Shown one piece after another: positions 5,026-5,610 of a stretch of 5,610 nt of DNA (position 1 is the first letter of the stretch; each line of letters begins with the position of its first letter). The position numbers and the translations under genes were made by a program. The stretch lies in the NCBI GenBank assembly GCA_003545625.1, contig DODH01000057.1, positions 1 to 5,610 on the forward strand, written 5' to 3'. Source of the stretch: Nitrospina sp. (GTDB lineage: Bacteria > Nitrospinota > Nitrospinia > Nitrospinales > VA-1). The notes beneath the pieces are model-generated. The model did not search any database. It had not been told where the DNA came from and saw only the letters and a program-made list of their open reading frames with translations.

Positions 5026-5268
5026 CTAATGTCTTCCCCCTGCGTTATATTTTTCTTCTGCCTTTAATCGGTGGTTCTCTCGTACCTGATCTGTTTCCTT
5101 AAGACGCACGCTTTCCGGTTTTTGATATAGCCTGATCCAATCATACAGCGACTTGGTGCTAACGCCCAACCGAGCAGACACCTCTTTGACCGAATAACCC
5201 CGATCCGTAACCTGAGAAACAGCATCTCTTTTAAACTCTTCTGTATAACGTATCCCTTTTGACATCAT
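5026..5268 (-). pseudogene. Truncated IS3-family transposase orfA
   Basis: The first 70 or so residues are a classic IS3/IS911 OrfA helix-turn-helix: RYTEEFKRDAVSQVTDRGYS, then EVSARLGVSTKSLYDWIRLY. They bind the IS ends in intact elements. The sequence should continue RLKAE-L-K-R-V-T-E-E-R-D-I-L and so on through a leucine zipper into a frameshift with orfB. Here it breaks off after RLKAE and ends EKYNAGGRH before a TAG at 5028-5026, so the dimerisation part and orfB are missing. The break coincides with the 34-base repeat at 5033-5066. Two adjacent ATG codons could start it. AAGGAG (5277-5272) lies 6 bases before the second (5265) and only 3 before the first, so 5265 is the likelier start. 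The remaining frame is undamaged, suggesting a fairly recent truncation. Confidence 0.85.
5033..5066. repeat. Short direct repeat, copy B
   Basis: This 34-base stretch aligns with 178-213 in the same orientation (30 identities by hand count). It covers the point where orfA leaves its family consensus and supplies the odd last residues of the truncated protein. That suggests the sequence was joined to the IS remnant by recombination. It is less symmetrical than copy A: the ATATCACAGGG partner that lets copy A form a stem has no counterpart here. Confidence 0.6.
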
Positions 5269-5417
5269 AAACTCCTTGGTTAGGTTTTACTCTACAAGGT
5301 GTCTATAAATCTAGGGGCATATCAATGGTTGGTAATTCAAAGAATAGATATTTTTTTTGTTCACCAGCTTGTTAACCAATTTTTAAAGAAGCATTCACCT
5401 TGGGGTAAGACTTAAAG

Positions 5418-5610
5418 CTATGGCTTACATCCTTCTGAATCTATATCATCAAAGACATCAAATACTGGCTTGAAGTCTGCTGGAGATCCAAATTCTTGAA
5501 TACTGGAATCTTCAAAGCTAGCAAGACTCTCGAAGTTGAAAAGATCACCACCTGGCAAGTCAATTTCACCACCACCACCCTTGTCTCCGAAGTCATTCCC
5601 GCCGCCGAAG
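5418..5610 (-). CDS. C-terminal end of an unidentified acidic, Gly/Phe-rich protein (partial)
   Basis: An open frame enters from the right edge and ends at TAG (5420-5418), giving the last 63 residues. No start lies in the window. The tail opens with a glycine-rich run (FGGGNDFGDKGGGG), then an acidic section with nine phenylalanines spread through it and the ending DSEGCKP. By hand count it has 15 Asp/Glu, 3 Lys, no Arg and 12 Gly, so it is strongly acidic. The composition suggests a low-complexity, possibly extracellular or calcium-tolerant tail, but I recognise no family. Codon choice (CTT, AGT, GCT) looks more AT-leaning than in moaA. It could also be a non-coding open frame, although the biased composition argues for coding. 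Confidence 0.5.
   Translation of the reverse strand, partial: FGGGNDFGDKGGGGEIDLPGGDLFNFESLASFEDSSIQEFGSPADFKPVFDVFDDIDSEGCKP

Larger units (their letters stand above)
5026..5319 (-). mobile_element. Remnant of an IS3-family insertion sequence
   Basis: Only the 5' part of an IS3-type element is present: a possible left terminal repeat (about 5319-5295 on the minus strand, beginning TGCCCC with AGACACCTT further in), a short leader, and a truncated orfA. There is no orfB with its DDE catalytic domain and no convincing matching right end before the TPR gene. The element cannot move by itself. The terminal repeat is inferred from position and general resemblance to IS3 ends, not from a matched pair. 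Confidence 0.6.

Overview
The window is ordinary bacterial chromosome of moderate GC content, with six intact protein genes, one broken insertion-sequence gene and one gene cut by the right edge. Shine-Dalgarno sites sit before most genes, and a signal peptide plus periplasm-type TPR protein suggest a Gram-negative bacterium. The gene styles recall Nitrospinota or delta-proteobacteria-like lineages, but that is a weak impression and no gene here fixes the taxonomy.

Layout: bases 1-413 hold no convincing gene. They contain palindromes, a short sequence repeated near the other end of the window, a fold-prone stretch and a likely promoter for moaA. moaA (414-1415, +) makes the first enzyme of molybdenum cofactor synthesis. 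A single-domain response regulator (1482-1877, -) and an unrecognised 100-residue protein (2030-2332, -) follow on the other strand. A divergent gap (2333-2678) carries two abutting stem-loops, a weak promoter and perhaps a short ORF. It leads into apeB (2679-3968, +), a full-length M18 zinc aminopeptidase. apeB converges on a probable two-gene operon read leftward: an exported TPR protein (4898-4329) followed after 21 bases by a stand-alone Nfu N-terminal domain (4307-4038). The short convergent gap between apeB and this operon is packed with inverted repeats.

The right end is accessory-looking: a truncated IS3-type orfA (5268-5026, -) with a possible left terminal repeat but no orfB, then the last 63 codons of an acidic, glycine- and phenylalanine-rich protein read leftward from beyond the window.

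The genes do not form one pathway: they are housekeeping or orphan units. No defence system, CRISPR array, tRNA, rRNA or complete mobile element is visible. The most unusual signals are non-coding: a 30-identity short direct repeat at 178-213 and 5033-5066, the paired stem-loops at 2406-2475, and the inverted repeats around the apeB stop codon. I do not see strong evidence for a new biological system.
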